This document shows, piece by piece, positions 43,449 through 56,120 of a stretch of DNA of 64,000 bases (the stretch's first letter is position 1; each line of letters opens with the position of its first letter). Where the stretch lies: positions 6,449,992-6,513,991 of the forward strand of contig OZ022261.1 of assembly GCA_963978905.1 (NCBI GenBank), written 5' to 3'. A program made the position numbers and the translations under genes. This stretch comes from Trichostrongylus colubriformis. Lineage: Eukaryota; Nematoda; Chromadorea; Rhabditida; Trichostrongylidae. The notes below the pieces were generated by a model, which made no database searches, was not told the DNA's origin, and saw only the letters and a program-made list of their open reading frames with translations.

Positions 43449-44360
43449 GTATAACGTTACCCAGTTCTAGTTTCCAATGTTTTTTTAATCAAAGGCCCAC
43501 CGTAGTGTTGCTCATTAGGACAATCTTAGCAGATCACTACGCTACGCAAAGTGCGTCACAACGGGACCTGAAGAAACATTGTTTGCGCGAAGACCTAATG
43601 GACGATCGTAACGCGCACCAGCGTTGCTCCCAAATATGAGAAGACCAGCGCGATACTCGGACTTCCAAATGGCTGCAAGCGTCATAAAGGGTGCTCTATA
43701 GCGATTAAGTACCCGGTTTTCAGGCAGCATGAGCGGTCGAGTGAAATGACAGACCAGGGGTGGGTTCAACCTCTTATGCGGCTCCAGTAAAAACACAATT
43801 CACAATAATCTTGTGATAGACGACAATGGTAAAGGCAAAGCTGCTCAGTGGCTATATATGTAGTGGAGAAAAATGCTGGGCAAATGCTTGCGAGGTCTTG
43901 CGGCACTGATTTCCAAATCTTAGCTTATGTGAGCTTCTTGAGACATCTGTATGGAGAGACCCCTATTTCAGCCTTGGTACTAAATGTGCGAATTCGCATT
44001 GGGATCAAGTGGTGATTTATCGTGCGTGATCACCCAGTTCGCCTGTCGCGGTATCTAGTTGAGAGTCATGACGCATAATCGGCGGCGTAGAATTGTCGAC
44101 CGCGGACAGATCGCATTATGGGTGCACCTTTAGTTCATAAAGTATTCTGTAGGTACTTGGTAGTATAATTACAAGATTACTTAGGTCATTTCGTACCTCC
44201 TAACCTTGCCTGTGGGATGAGCTTTCACATTGGTTGCAGTGACCGTTGACATCTTCGTCACTGACCGATTTTACGATATGTAATGGTTCTACTAGAACAA
44301 ACAGAAAAACGAAAAAACAGAAATAGCAACAAAAACGATCCTTAAAACAAAACAATCATA
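43449..44360. other. unassigned sequence
   Basis: No exon in phase 1-1, no RNA gene, no element ends seen. Confidence 0.35.
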
Positions 44361-44635
44361 CTATTATCGAAGTTTTACTGCTTCAAGTCGAGGCTCCCCA
44401 AGTAGAAGAACGTGGAGGGCTAGCTGGTGCAGGAGGGGAATGAATGGAATGTGGTGTTGTAACACTAGGGGATCAAGAGTTTGACAAGTCGACAGAGAAG
44501 TTTGAGCTGGAGATGAAACTGTAATCTGAAGGAAGTAGAGGTGGAGATGTAGATAAGCTGCCAAACCGTGGGGGGTTAATGCTGGAGCGAGATCAGGAGC
44601 TGGAGTTGAAGCTGCTGAGGGGGGGGGGACAAGGG

Positions 44636-44947
44636 GAAGTTGTAAACATCGGAAAAGCGGCAAGAGAAGTGTTGGAGTACAAACCACGCTGTGGTGGGGT
44701 GTAATCCAGGCAGAACGCATGTGATTGGCAGGATATGAGACGGAAGGCGATGATATGAACTGGGGCCCGTAATGCGGCTAACGCCATATACAACGGAGGT
44801 GGTACCACATGAATGGTACGACAGCAGAATGACGAAGGGAGAGGCATGTAAGTTGGAAACATCGGAAAAGCGACAAGAGAAGTGTTGGAGTACAAACCAC
44901 GCTGTGGTGGGGCGTAATCCACGCAGAACGCATGTGATTGTGCTGAG
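44636..44947. repeat. direct repeat pair of about 93 bp, 220 bp apart
   Basis: About 44636-44728 and 44855-44947 share AACATCGGAAAAGCG, AAGAGAAGTGTTGGAGTACA and AACCACGCTGTGGTGGGG with few changes. The overlapping minus-strand open frames (44364-45040) reflect this repetition and a Thr/Ser/Pro-coding composition rather than a recognised gene. Confidence 0.75.
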
Positions 44948-45040
44948 GTGATTTGATTGGAAGAATCCTGAAGGAGTGGTTTGTAGTGGAAGCCTGGAAA
45001 CATGCTTATGCGACATTAACACTTGAAAATAGTCCCTCAT

Positions 45041-47010
45041 CGAATCTGTATAAGTACCTCTCGCATGACCTTCAAAGAAGCGGTGGTTAACAAAAAAGAT
45101 GTGTCAAGTACCGGTGTGAGAGGTCGTGTCCTATGAAATAATTGCCTTGAAGGCGAGTGAGGTGTCTATTAATCATGTCTTAATTAGATAAGGAAATCTA
45201 TTTAAGCACAGATGCATGGCGCGATTATAGTTATCGATACATGTGCATATGTTACCCCATAGGCAGGGCCAGGATGTGCGAGGCGACCTGTAATTATCTT
45301 ACCGTATACCTACCGTATACTTTGTGAACTAAAGAGCCTTAAAAGAGCCTCACCCTGGTATGGTCATGGAGAGGCGGCTATCACACCGTCTTTCTTTCTT
45401 TGCTCCTAACACTTTTCTGCTGCTGAATGTAGACTCTTTACATATACATCTAATCTGCAGCAATTGGAAAAATTCCCCTTTACTGTACCTTGTTTCAGGG
45501 TGGGTCCCAAAAAACAAGTAAACAATCTGTTCAGTGAATATTGTTCTGTTCCGAAGTCTCATACCGACCTAAATGTAGAAAAGCGATGTAAGGCTTCGAA
45601 GTTTTATTCCATACATTGCTTTTTCATAAATCAAATCTGACTAGTATTAAGCTGAATCTAGAAGTTCATACCAACTATGGACATCTGTTTCTTTATTGTT
45701 TATAGTATTCTTTGTTCAGTGGTCAATGTAATTGCATATTCGCATATGCATATTCATATTCATTGCATATTCAGCCCTGACTTACTTATATACTATGTAA
45801 TATTTACAATATTTTTTTATATGTCTAAGTTTCCAATCTTTTCTTTTTTCAGGGAAACTTTTTTTCTGAATTCCGTGAAATATCAGAGTTCAAGGAAAGC
45901 ATATACCTCCATGTTATATATAGTAATTTTAATAATTCTATTGTTAAATCCCACATTTTTCCTCTTAAGTTTTTCCTTGAGGAAATGTTTTCTTGATTCT
46001 TTCATGGATCAGTTATCTACCTCTTTGTAATATGTGTCAATCATAACATCGATAGGTAACTGTCTAATCTTTCTCTTATACCTTTCTTCAGAAAATATCT
46101 TTCTCTTTTTCAAGTACGAAGTATCTACCTCCAAACATACATATATTCATTGATCTGCTTTTTTTTTGACAGCATATCCTTTACAAAAAGCTATTCTTTC
46201 AGTTATCAGCAAAAAAAGTAGGAAAAAATATAAAAACGAAAGCGAAATTAATCAATTGCTCTCCTCAAATTGAGAGTTTCATATTACAAAGTAAGAGCCG
46301 CGCTTGCACTCCTGATGATAGCAAATTTTGTGCAGTAAAATGCTTGGAAGTGGATTAGCGGGAAATTTGGCCTAGTTGATTGAACTTCCTATTTCCTCGT
46401 CTCAACTATGACTCATTCTCAATCATGTATCGGCGTGACCTCGCACTGGGGGAACACAGGAAATGTGCTTTTCTTTTGTGAAACTTACTCTTGATGCCCT
46501 TCTTTGACTGGCGGGAATCCTTCGTTTTCGCTGAAACCCTCTCGATTCCTCGCTTCAGCTGTGAAGTATGATCCTTGATTCTTCTTAAATTTTTTCTTGA
46601 AATGAAAATACATGTCCCGATATGTCTGAGGGGTTGGTCACACTTTTGGGTGGAACTGAGAAAATCCAACGCTTTTCAGTGAAACATCCTCATGAATTAT
46701 TCCTTCTATGAATCCTCTCCGAATTTCCTTTGAACCTTTTGAAACCTTCTTTCCACGAATCACTGTTTCGGGTTCCCGTATGTTTCGAAGCCCGCGCTCG
46801 TGAATGATAGCTGGAAATGTCTTCTGGTTAAGTCCACTCTTTTTTTTCACCTTTTATCAGAGCTCCGTTGTACCGGACCTCCCTCCTATAGCTGTTTCTT
46901 CGTCCTGTCTTTCTATATGAACTGTGAACCGCGCTTAGGGGCGATAAAGCGGAAATATCGTGGCGTTGTCTACTGGAACTTTCTCTTAATTCTTCTCTTC
47001 AACTAGGAAT
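45041..47010. other. unassigned, AT-rich in 45600-46280
   Basis: An AT-rich stretch with an open frame at 45677-46030 of Phe/Ile-rich sequence, as expected from composition. No splice context, no recognisable domain. The rest (46300-47010) also holds nothing I can assign. Confidence 0.35.
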
Positions 47011-47013
47011 CTA

Positions 47014-47886
47014 TTAGGTCGTTCGGAATGTAATGGCAGAGAACCACTGTTTTCGAAATTCATTCACAACTTCAATAAGAAGATTTATTATTCCACTATA
47101 TATCCACCATTACTATCGACAACTGTCTGCCATCTTTTCATCAACTTCGCGATACCAGATTCATAGAAGGAAACTGGCTTAGAGGCGAAGAACTCGCGAA
47201 GGTCGGTCTCGAGGTCGTCCCGGCAGTTGAATGATTTTCCAGCCAAATGGTTTTGCAGAGATCTAAATAAATGGTAGTCAGTTGGAGCAAGGTCTGGGCT
47301 GTACGGTGGGTGAGGCAAAACTTCCCAATCGAGATCGATTAATTTTTGACGAGTCATTTTTGCGATGTGTGGTCTTGCGTTATCGTGAAGAAAGAAAACT
47401 TTCCTCTGCTCCGGGCTCTGTTGGTCGAGACCTGCTTTAACTCTGTCGAGTTGTTCAACATATAACTCCGCTGTAACAGCTACACCAGGAGGTAACAGCT
47501 CCCAGTGTACGATTCCCTTCATATTCCACCATAACGAGAGCAAAACCTTCTTTTCATGTGGGTCTGGTCTCACGGCTGGTACGGGCGTCTCATCAGCATC
47601 AACCCACTGCCTCCTCCTCGAATGGTTGACGTAAAGGCACCACTTTTCATCACCAGTGACAATGATTTGTGATTTTGTAGAAATTCGTAGAGAATGCAGT
47701 GTCGCACGAAGATTTGGGAAAACTCCATTTTCTCCATGGTAGAAAGCCGGCAGGAGCCGATCAAAGCAAGTTTGTAGGGACTTGGTCTGTCCTATCGATT
47801 AGACATTGCGAGCCCAATATTGATTTTTAACGGCTTGAGTTATGTTGGGACATGTGATCTCTGCCACTACTTCCCGAACGACCTAA
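47014..47886 (-). mobile_element. mariner element lacking its N-terminal domain (873 bp)
   Basis: TIRs TTAGGTCGTTCGGAATGTAA (left) and TTAGGTCGTTCGGGAAGTAG (right, complement), TA on both sides (47012-47013, 47887-47888). Contains a near-complete catalytic domain. A standard mariner is about 1.3 kb, so roughly the HTH-coding part is missing behind the right TIR. Confidence 0.9.
47088..47764 (-). pseudogene. mariner transposase catalytic domain, frameshifted
   Basis: Minus strand: a first part with the TGDEKW catalytic Asp region in a shifted frame (about 47650), then a 161-codon open frame with VLLSLWWNMKGIVHWELLPP, VFFLHDNARPHIAKMTRQKL and VLPHPPYSPDLAPTDYHLF (D,D(34)D layout, all three Asp visible). 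Ends NGGYIVE*. One or more shifts near 47570-47640. No HTH. Confidence 0.9.
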
Positions 47887-47888
47887 TA

Positions 47889-49114
47889 TCTTCAGTATGT
47901 GAGGTATACCCCCCGCTTACCCCCGCACGGGAAACAGGGGGCGGACGTTTCTTAATGCATTTTCCTTTTGCATGCTCCTTTCAACTTTAAATTATTGATT
48001 GTGTGCCGTTTGTGCAGAAAATTAGGATGCGACGTCCCGCGTGCGATGGCACGGTGCGTGCCTGAGGCGCCTCATTGATTGGGCTCTCAGTTGATGGTGG
48101 TGTTCTACCCCCGGAGGCACATGCGCGGACTCAACGATGGCATATGGCGCATCTAGCTTGTACCCATTGCGTCGCGACCCTCACACGGCCAAGCGAATTG
48201 CCTTTCATGATGAGTACGTCTTTTTGTCAAGGGAAAAATTTCGTGTAGTTATGAAAAAACTGTACCATTTTTCTTACGTTATGAAGTATTTTCTTCAAGT
48301 TGCTGAGACGCAGTGTAAAAGAATATTAAGGGAATTGTTCACGGAAATTGAGGTTCTCCTATTACCCACTTAATACTTTATATTTGTCTACTAACGACCG
48401 CATGCAAAGAATTACGTGCTCATACAAAAATACAATTAACATGGAGCTCCCAAATCAGCGGACGACCGGGTGGAGCGTCCGAGTGAGTTTGGATGCTAGC
48501 GGCTGAGGTAACAGCCATGATTACGTGGTCAGGGACGCAGAGCGAAAACAAATCAGCGTTGGGCGCTAAAACTTGAACTGCGCTCTGGCCGCTTTTCAAA
48601 CGTGGTGGGAAGAGTGGCATTTCAGATGGGTTAGTCTTCTCCCAGTTTTTCCATCTTTTTAGGATAGGGGAAAATCCTCACTTCCCTTGGTGTTTCTGTT
48701 CATGTAGTGTATCTGGTAGAGTGGTTTCAAGGGGGATTAGAACCATGTGATTTTCGTGGATGATTCCTCTGAATCTGTTGTTTTCTGATTGAACTTTGAT
48801 TCTTTTCTTTAGCTGTGACGCACTGTAATGTTTTGTTCTCAATCCATCATTTGCTATGTGTTTAACCGTAGCTCGCCTTTTTATGTGAGGGAATAGTCAA
48901 TCTGGTGTTTTCTGATACATGAAGCGAATTTCTAAGCTAGCTGTGAATTGTGTGACGTAAAGTTGAGCAAGGATTTGGATCTGTGAGCTGATTGAGGGTT
49001 ACTGGATTGACCGTTCTTCGTCTTTTCCTGTGCAATATTAATAAATGTTAGCGAGTGCTGTGCAGTTGCGACGAAAAGATCGTACACGATGCACATATTC
49101 ATATGTACCCACCA
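47889..49114. other. unassigned, with possible very diverged R2-like hairpin
   Basis: 48330-48780 has weak R2-like strings (TTCACGGAAATTGAGGTTCTC, TTACCCAC, and TTTTCGTGGATGATTCCTCT at the far side) in inverted arrangement. Otherwise nothing supportable. Confidence 0.3.
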
Positions 49115-49420
49115 TTAGGTTATAAGGGAAGAGTTTCAAATTTGGGAGATTATAACTCGGCTCAGACTGCATCTTTTCTCACAGAATGAGCATCATTCGA
49201 TTTGCTACACTTTTGACGACATGCTGCATACTTGCATATCTCATTTTGATAAAGGGATAAAAATTTATATTGTGCGAAATCAAAAAAAAAGTTGACTACA
49301 AATCACCATTGCTTCTGAATATACTGCTATCGAAGCAGCTGTCCAGATGTTTGGAAAAGGTTCAGTTATCGCTAGAACGGCTCCAACCTGCTATTGCTAT
49401 AATTACTAGAAGACGATTCG
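49115..49420 (-). mobile_element. truncated copy of the 9641 mariner family
   Basis: Starts TTAGGTTATAAGGGAAG and matches the reverse complement of 10539-10235: ATAACTCGGCTCAGA, TGCATCTTTTCTCACAG, TTTATATTG and GCCAGATGTTT-like strings in order. Only the TIR-proximal 300 bp remain. Confidence 0.75.
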
Positions 49421-50528
49421 TGGGAAATAGCTGGAGCATAGCTGCTCTGAGGGGTTGCGCAGGACCTATTTTGATTTTTATTTCGATTTAAAACAATTTA
49501 AGGTGGTCAACCATTTGTATGGGAAAGGCCAATATTTTAAGATAACCGCCGCACATATAAACGTTCTTGGTCTACCCCTGGCTCCACAGTTTTGAGTGGG
49601 CCTTGATACCGAAGGGACTCGGAAGCCCGGCTACGCCGACTGAAGGCTCCGTATTTTGATGAAAGGGAAAGTAGTGAGTCTCAGCTTGCTCCTCTTTGTA
49701 GAGAAACATTTCGAGATTTAATTTGCCCCAATACTTTTACCTCTTTCGTTTCCCTATGTTTTGTATACTTGGCGGATGTGAGCCGTAAGCAAAATTATTT
49801 TTTGGCACCTCCTGTAGATGTTGAGGCCATATTTGCGTGATTTTATATCAGAAAAATATATCTTCGCAAACGCTGCATGGCACGCATAGCAGTAGCACGG
49901 GTGGTGATAGGCATCACTTCTCGAACATCCAAGACGGAAGATTAATATCTATCATATTGCCTCTCGAGCTCTCCAAAATACGGAACACCAAGCCTGCGAA
50001 GCTCTTCATCTCCAGCAACAGACCACCGGTTAGTTCTTTCGACGTAGGACGACCGCGTGATTCGCGATCAGACTCGTCGCGATATTGCATAAGAACGACG
50101 AAGGCAGCCAGATCGAGCGCCCTAAATTGGTATAATAGTTCAGGAATTTTCAAAAAAAAACTTGTCAAAACTTCTTGATCAATCTAATAAATGTTAGGCC
50201 ATCCCTAAAGTGAGTGCTGTCACACATAAACTCCTATGCAGGCTAAGGAATGCACTGCTCTTTGTAATAGAGCTATGAGAACAGTATACAGCAAAGCATT
50301 CTCTCAAACGAATTTCACAGATTTGCTGACCATCGCACATTGTGTAGAGAGCAAATTCGCGATTCCAAAGACTTATGCCGTCAGTTGTATTGCGGCAAAT
50401 TGCTCGACCTCGACTTTCGTCGCTAAGAGCGTCAAACATGGTTGAAAGCTTTCTGTAGTAATTTCGTTTTTTCCTTCTCCTTTTTCTTTGCCATTAGTCA
50501 CGCTTAGCTATCGGGTGGCAGATCTTAG
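49421..50528. other. unassigned sequence
   Basis: Two opposite-strand open frames of 80-110 codons (49837-50178 +, 50194-50439 -) show no domain, no start context and no splice pattern. I see nothing supportable. Confidence 0.3.
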
Positions 50529-51200
50529 CTATGTGTACATTATGGAGCCTGAAAGCGTTTTATCTTCACAATATGCTTCCATATAGACCACGTCTTGCAC
50601 CAGGCAGTAATTAGTGCGTGCTCGTATATCGTAGCCAACGTGGAGAGGGCCATAAGGTCTCTCACTCAGAAGAGGTAATCCGCCAGTGATGACATCAACC
50701 CTCTCGGGTGGCACAGGACTGCCATAACTCTTCTTGCCGAACTTGATGTAATTTTCATCATCACCACGACACTCGATACGGCTACAGTCGATATTTTTGA
50801 CACTGTCAATACTATTAAAGTGGTCGAGTGACGCAAGCGCAGACGATACCAACACCAGTCAAATTGATAGGAGAGATGGCTGATTCAAAGCGCTTGGGAA
50901 CGGCGGAGTAGAAGTTATTGTACTGATAAATGTCACGATCCCAAAGTTCTTTCTGTGCCATATATCCAGGAGGGCTGATCTCATCTGGATTCATGGCTAG
51001 ATCTTCATATTGCACCGGGAATGGGATTCCATAAATGGAAGTAGTGACGAATGTGTACAGGAGTGGCTAAGTTCGCGAGAGACTCCTTAGTTCGACGCAA
51101 ATTCTTGATCGTTACGGTAAATAGATCAGGAACAAAGCGGAGTTCTTCGGGAGACTGATTGGGACAAAGAATCCACGCCGATGCTTTTGTGGCTGCTGCT
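50529..51200 (-). pseudogene. decayed coding region, unknown protein
   Basis: Three consecutive minus-strand frames that look like one protein with frameshifts: EELRFVPDLFTVTIKNLRRT (about 51145-51060), YEDLAMNPDEISPPGYMAQK and RDIYQYNNFYSAVPKRFESA (51015-50840), then IDCSRIECRGDDENYIKFGK, YGPLHVGYDIRARTNYCLVQ and a stop at 50529. Composition is that of a folded protein with Cys residues. No introns inside suggest a retrocopy or recent pseudogene. Family not recognised. Confidence 0.5.
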
Positions 51201-51233
51201 GAGATGAACCTGCGACCTCCTCACCGGAAGATA

Positions 51234-51268
51234 TTATTTATTTATTATTTATTTATTTATTTATTTAG
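51234..51268. repeat. (TTTA)n microsatellite
   Basis: Runs of TTTA/TTATT units, about 35 bp. Confidence 0.9.
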
Positions 51269-51725
51269 TCTATTATATTCAACGCCAGTATGCTGGAACG
51301 TCAAAGGTAGGTGAGATAGTGTAGCAGTATGAGTCACTGAAAGAAAAGCATCGCAAAGTCGGAGCACGATGAACAACGGAATCAACAGGCGGCCAGCAGA
51401 TGTCCAAACCATGCTCACTACAGTTGGAAAAAGAAAGCTGAGTTTGGAGTGATGCAAGGTTGACGCGGTACATTGCATTGACAGTGCAAGTAGTGGCAGC
51501 TAAACGAGGTTTGACATCTTTGAAAAAGCAGCAGGAGTACGCAGAAGTGAAGCCAATTTTTCGAGTCGTAATATAGATAGATTTAGCGACGGAGTTGCAA
51601 CTGAGGGCTAATTGACGCATCTGCTTATCCAGCGCTTCGAACTTGTCAAGTTTAAACGTTGACGAATTCCATCGTCGATAGATTGTCTTGTCGCCGCATG
51701 CTTACGTGCACGAAATTCGTCCGTA

Positions 51726-51849
51726 CGTCATTGTTTCGAAGGCTTTCCGCGGTGGCGTCCACGACTGAACACATCCTGGCCGGTAGACGTCATTGTTTCG
51801 AAGGCCTTCCACGGTGGCGTCCACGACTGACCACTTCCTGACTGGTAGA
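51726..51849. repeat. two tandem 62-bp units
   Basis: CGTCATTGTTTCGAAGGC starts both units, at 51726 and 51788. About 90% alike. Immediately upstream of an RTE-type fragment. Confidence 0.85.
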
Positions 51850-51879
51850 TCGTTCGTTCGCAGCGGCATATTCAGGAGG

Positions 51880-52075
51880 CATAGCGGCAGACGAGGCTCA
51901 AGGCTGAGCTATTTGACTCGGTAGTCCTACCAGTCATGTGCTATGGATGCGAAACGTGGACGCTTACGAAAGCCAACAAATGCCAACTCAAAACACTACA
52001 GGCTCCTCTAGAGTGCCGGCTTATTGGACTTACTCTTTCGCGACAGCGCGAACTCGGCCTTCATAACGTCGATTT
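51880..52075 (+). pseudogene. RTE-type LINE reverse transcriptase C-terminal fragment
   Basis: The plus strand reads ELFDSVVLPVMCYGCETWTL then TKANKCQLKTLQ and a diverged LIGLTLSRQRELG. The YGCETW(T)L motif followed by a Leu-Gln region is the conserved end of RTE and related reverse transcriptases. Short, truncated on both sides. Confidence 0.7.
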
Positions 52076-53302
52076 CTTCAATTGCGAATCGATCCTTCGA
52101 AGCATAGACGCAATGTCTGATATTTGATCTATAATAGCTTTTTCTCTTTCCAATACCTCGAACCGTTGGATGACTTCGGTTCGGAAGGCGACTAGACGTG
52201 TCGACACTTCTTGTCGCTTCGTACGTCACGGTGGTGTTGCTAGCCTTTTCGACTTCGGTACTGCATCGATCCACCTCTTTGAACATTTCATCCAGTTCCA
52301 TGAGGATACGTTTTTTCGTGTTATATTTGTGTGCATCAAAGGTTTGTCTCGTTTTCCTCTCATAAGGTCATATGTGGAGCTCAATAAAGTATGCATTTCT
52401 TCAGCTGAGCTTGCGTAAAGCTGAACGTGCACTCCTCTGTGCTTTTACCACCAAATCAGCGTGAGCGGAGCAAATCGAAATGAAGAATCACTGTGTACAT
52501 TTTAGGTGTGTCGCGTTTCTCCTCCCATAAGATCTTTCAACCTCCTATGACCCCTTCCATCACAGGAGCTCCATTGCTTGAGAGCACCACCAATGGTCTC
52601 GTGGAAAATAGAGCGCTTTCTTGATTTTGGAGTTTCCTTTCACAAGTGTAATTGCGCCAACATGGCCAACCGAACTTGAAGATTCCATAACGGAGTCATG
52701 AGTATGTGCAGGTGGCTCGCTTTGTGTAGAGATCAGGAATGGTTCTGAAGATCAAGAAGTGGAGCGTGCCGTCAGCAATCCCGGTTACGTAAGAAATTAA
52801 TGGAATAACATAACAATAGTAGAGATGCACATTTAGCGAACTGAGGAGCGAACAATAGATACTACATGTGATTGCTACATGTTACAAGGAGCTATGGCTA
52901 AAACAGTCTGTACCAAATTGCTAAAAGAACGGTACTCCATCCCAAATACTGATCCCGTCCATTGTTGCTGAGTTCCACTGAATGTATTGCGTGGTGAGGA
53001 TAAAGGTTTGATGTGTATCGTTCTGGCAACAAAAAGTTCACGGAGCGTGCGTCCTTGTTACTTTCATCATCACGAAGAGCACCCGGAAGAAACGATTATT
53101 GCTTTCAGTGTTGAAGACCTTTTTTTGACGGACTTATAACGTATCTAATCCATGCACTAGTGTATAATGCATGAAGGGTCATTGATTAAATCGAATGCTA
53201 TTCGTGTTCCGACGATGGTGGCTACGTGTCCGGCAAGCGCAGTGCTCCGACAACGTAAATGTAGTTGTTCATGAGATGTTGTTCTGCTTCAGGTAAGAAA
53301 TA
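52076..53302. other. unassigned sequence
   Basis: No supportable gene, RNA or element. Overlapping short frames at 52008-52432 on both strands disagree and lack domain content. Confidence 0.35.
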
Positions 53303-54080
53303 TCAGGTTGTTGCAAAATAACTTCAGAAATGGACCGCCACTTCAAATGCTATGCTATAACTCAGGTTAAACACAAGTTTATTGACCGAAATAAAACTTA
53401 TCATAATCTATACATTTTCGCTGACCGATAGGTAATCAATTTAAGCGTTCAATAGAAAGTACTATAACGAGAATCAGCGAAGTCAAAGAAGGCACATTCA
53501 ACATCGGCCACATTAAATAATTGTTAATGATGCAGATGAGAATTGAGGGCTTAAAAATGATAGTCTGCGAGAATAGTGGGAGAATACGCTGGGTGAGGGA
53601 GAACTACCCAAGTGAGTCAAATTCGCCGAGTGCTTCGTGAGGTGTGCGGCCTTGCGTTATCCTGCAACAGGGTCGACCCTCGTCTATTCACCACTACCGG
53701 CCACAATATTTTCTACTAGTTTTAGGTAAGAAATAGCATTCTTGAATAGTGTAGATAGATTGCAATATGAAAGCAGGCGCATTCTAAAACGAGGCGGTTA
53801 TCCACGCAAAGGGTAGCACATTGCCGATCTTTAATGGAGTGCAAGCCACATTGTTTTTAATATGACTCGAAAGCCGTTCATTGCATGAAGATGACGCTTG
53901 GATCTTTTCCACGGTGTAAAAAGGAATTCCGGCTGCAGAGAAGTAGACGAAGCAACTTCGCCTAAACGGTACTTTCTGTCTTCGTTGGCGATGAAGTGAA
54001 CTAGGGGGAAAAGTCCAGGACTTTTCCTCATTGCTGGGGGGTTTGACGAGTTGTAGAAGGGACGGGTCATTTTTTTCCAA
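53303..54080 (-). mobile_element. decayed mariner, right end not found
   Basis: The left edge TCAGGTTGTTGCAAAATAAC follows TA (53301-53302). The minus strand at about 53700-53575 reads LLQDNARPHTSR and VVLPHPAYSPT then ADYHF, the catalytic block of a mariner transposase, with stops. The region up to 54080 has related minus-strand frames. No matching right TIR seen. Confidence 0.6.
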
Positions 54081-55689
54081 GTTAGCTCACTCCAGCAGTC
54101 AAGACGGTTGAGTGCGTCTGTGTCGTGTTGCTTGAGAGAACTACTAGAAGGTAGCGCTACAAGACACTACCACGCGAGGAAGGCGGTCCTGCCTCTAGTT
54201 GCCCCTGTTGATAGAACGTCAGATGCGATATCCTTTGAGATGACCTGCCATTGTGTTTGGACCACTGCGCTAGGATATTTACCATGTTATCCCTGACTTA
54301 AGTTGGACGGGTCCCTGACACTGCGTTCCACGCTGGTGCCACGTGACAGTCACTCGAACGATCAACAAACCGTTATATATACGTGTGTAGTGATGTTAAA
54401 TTACAAGCGCAATGGACCGCATAGAAAGATTAAGTACTGTATACCAGATGAAAACATAACAGTGAAAATAAAATGGCACCTATGCTTAACCACAATGGAA
54501 AGCAGAAACTTAAACATGCTATCCATGGGGTCGTTTCTCGCCTCGGGTCGTCGATCGGAGTCAACCCTCTCGTCGTATCCAACGGCGTTGACTAGGGTTT
54601 CGTCGGCACGTCCGGACGCACGTGGGCAGAGGACGAGGGTTCCCGCTTTCATCCATCCGTGTCCTCAGGCCATCCTCGGCTGCGTCAGGAATACGAGTGC
54701 GCAAATTACCTTGCTTGGGGAGCAGAACCAAACACAGGACAACAGGAGAGGCGGAAGTCGTCAGGTACGCTAAGCAACGACCGCTCAGGACGCTGGCAGG
54801 GAAAAAGACTGATTATCGATCCGATTTGGGCCGATGGAGGCGTGATCCATGACATTTTGCGTACGGTAATTTGAGCGGTAGGACCCCTGTGCGTGAAACC
54901 GCTGGTCCCCTTTGGGTACATTGGCCGGATCGTCAAGAGCTGCGCATAGACGTAACGAAACGGCCACAACGGGGATACTGGTAATAAAGAAGTACGAGTC
55001 ACGACGATACCTAACACTGCATTCATCAATAGTTGCTGATAATCAAACTTCCCTGCTTCCCTGTCCTGACATTCTTCACTCTGTGGAAGTTCCATTAATT
55101 GCGCGGAATGAATAATAGCGAAAGATGAAGAAGAAGATAATTCCTTTTGAGCGGGGTATCGCTCGTCAGCAAGTGGGACACGTGCGAGCAATTGGGATAA
55201 ACCCGCAAAAAGGACTGTGATTGTAGGAGCGCTAACAGTAGTTGCCATCTGTTCACTACGCTACAGGCAGCTTTTGCAGAATCACTGTTTCATACATGAT
55301 GCACTGGAATCAGCAAATAGAGAAAATGAAAAATCAAGCGATACAAGCACCTATCTGATCACAACAAGTGATCATCTTATTGGTGTTACTGGAGTTAGGG
55401 GGGAGGGCACTCGACAAAAGCATAAGTCGCGCTTATTCTGCCTCTCAAGCTTATTATATGCCTAGACACAGCTAACTATGAAACTAGGGAGGATTAAATC
55501 ATTCTTCTATCAGTACATTACGAGAAATTCGCCAACCACTTACGCGATTCCGTCCAGGCTCAAGAGGAGGGAATTTCCTTCCCTCAGGCTTAGGCTAACA
55601 TAGGATAGAAAAACGAATTTCCTGCAACAAAATCGTTTCTTTGCAAAATTCGAAACCGATTCGGTTAGCGTTATGAACTCTCTGCGCTT
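54081..55689. other. unassigned sequence
   Basis: Overlapping open frames on both strands (54303-54874 +, 54706-55248 -) arise from GC-richer sequence. No domain, no splice pattern and no termini recognised. Confidence 0.35.
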
Positions 55690-56120
55690 TAAAGACAGTG
55701 TTAGGGGTAATGTGGGTGATGAGGATCCCTAAGAGGAGTCATTCACTCGAAAACTGCGGGTTTGGAAAGCCTATTTGCGGCGAAATCCCCCGCGAAGGGC
55801 GCGCCGACGAGCTGTGGCAGAGGCGACCTTTTCAGCTCGAGCCGCCTTACTGTGCTCGGTCCGCCTCCTAGCGACAGATTGGCTGTGGTGGGAAGAAGGT
55901 ACCGCGGCCCGCTTTCTCAGTTCTAGCTTGAAGCTCACTCCAGGAAAAAGATGCTTTCTCATTTCCGAACATCTCTTCGTGTTTACAACATGGCAACACG
56001 CCAATGGAACACACGTCCGTACTACCCGCCTCTTTACGGGAAGACTCTTCCACTACTTCTCTTACTTTTCTGCCAAATTTCCCCAAACACTGCCTTTAAC
56101 CATAGCCTTAGAGACGCAGA
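55690..56120 (+). repeat. repeat family U, copy 2
   Basis: Matches the segment nested in the gypsy element (21572-22135): AAAGACAGTGTTAGGGGTAA, TAGCTTGAAGCTCACTCCA and AACACGCCAATGGAA. Confidence 0.7.

Noticed and set aside
44364..45040. Overlapping minus-strand frames of 118-154 codons as genes
   Set aside because: They come from a direct repeat and skewed composition. Three mutually overlapping frames are open.
45677..46030. 117-codon membrane-protein-like frame
   Set aside because: It sits in an AT-rich tract where Phe/Ile/Leu-rich frames are expected by chance. No splice or start support.
54706..55248. 180-codon minus-strand open frame as a gene
   Set aside because: Overlaps other open frames on both strands, no recognisable domain, no initiation or splice context.
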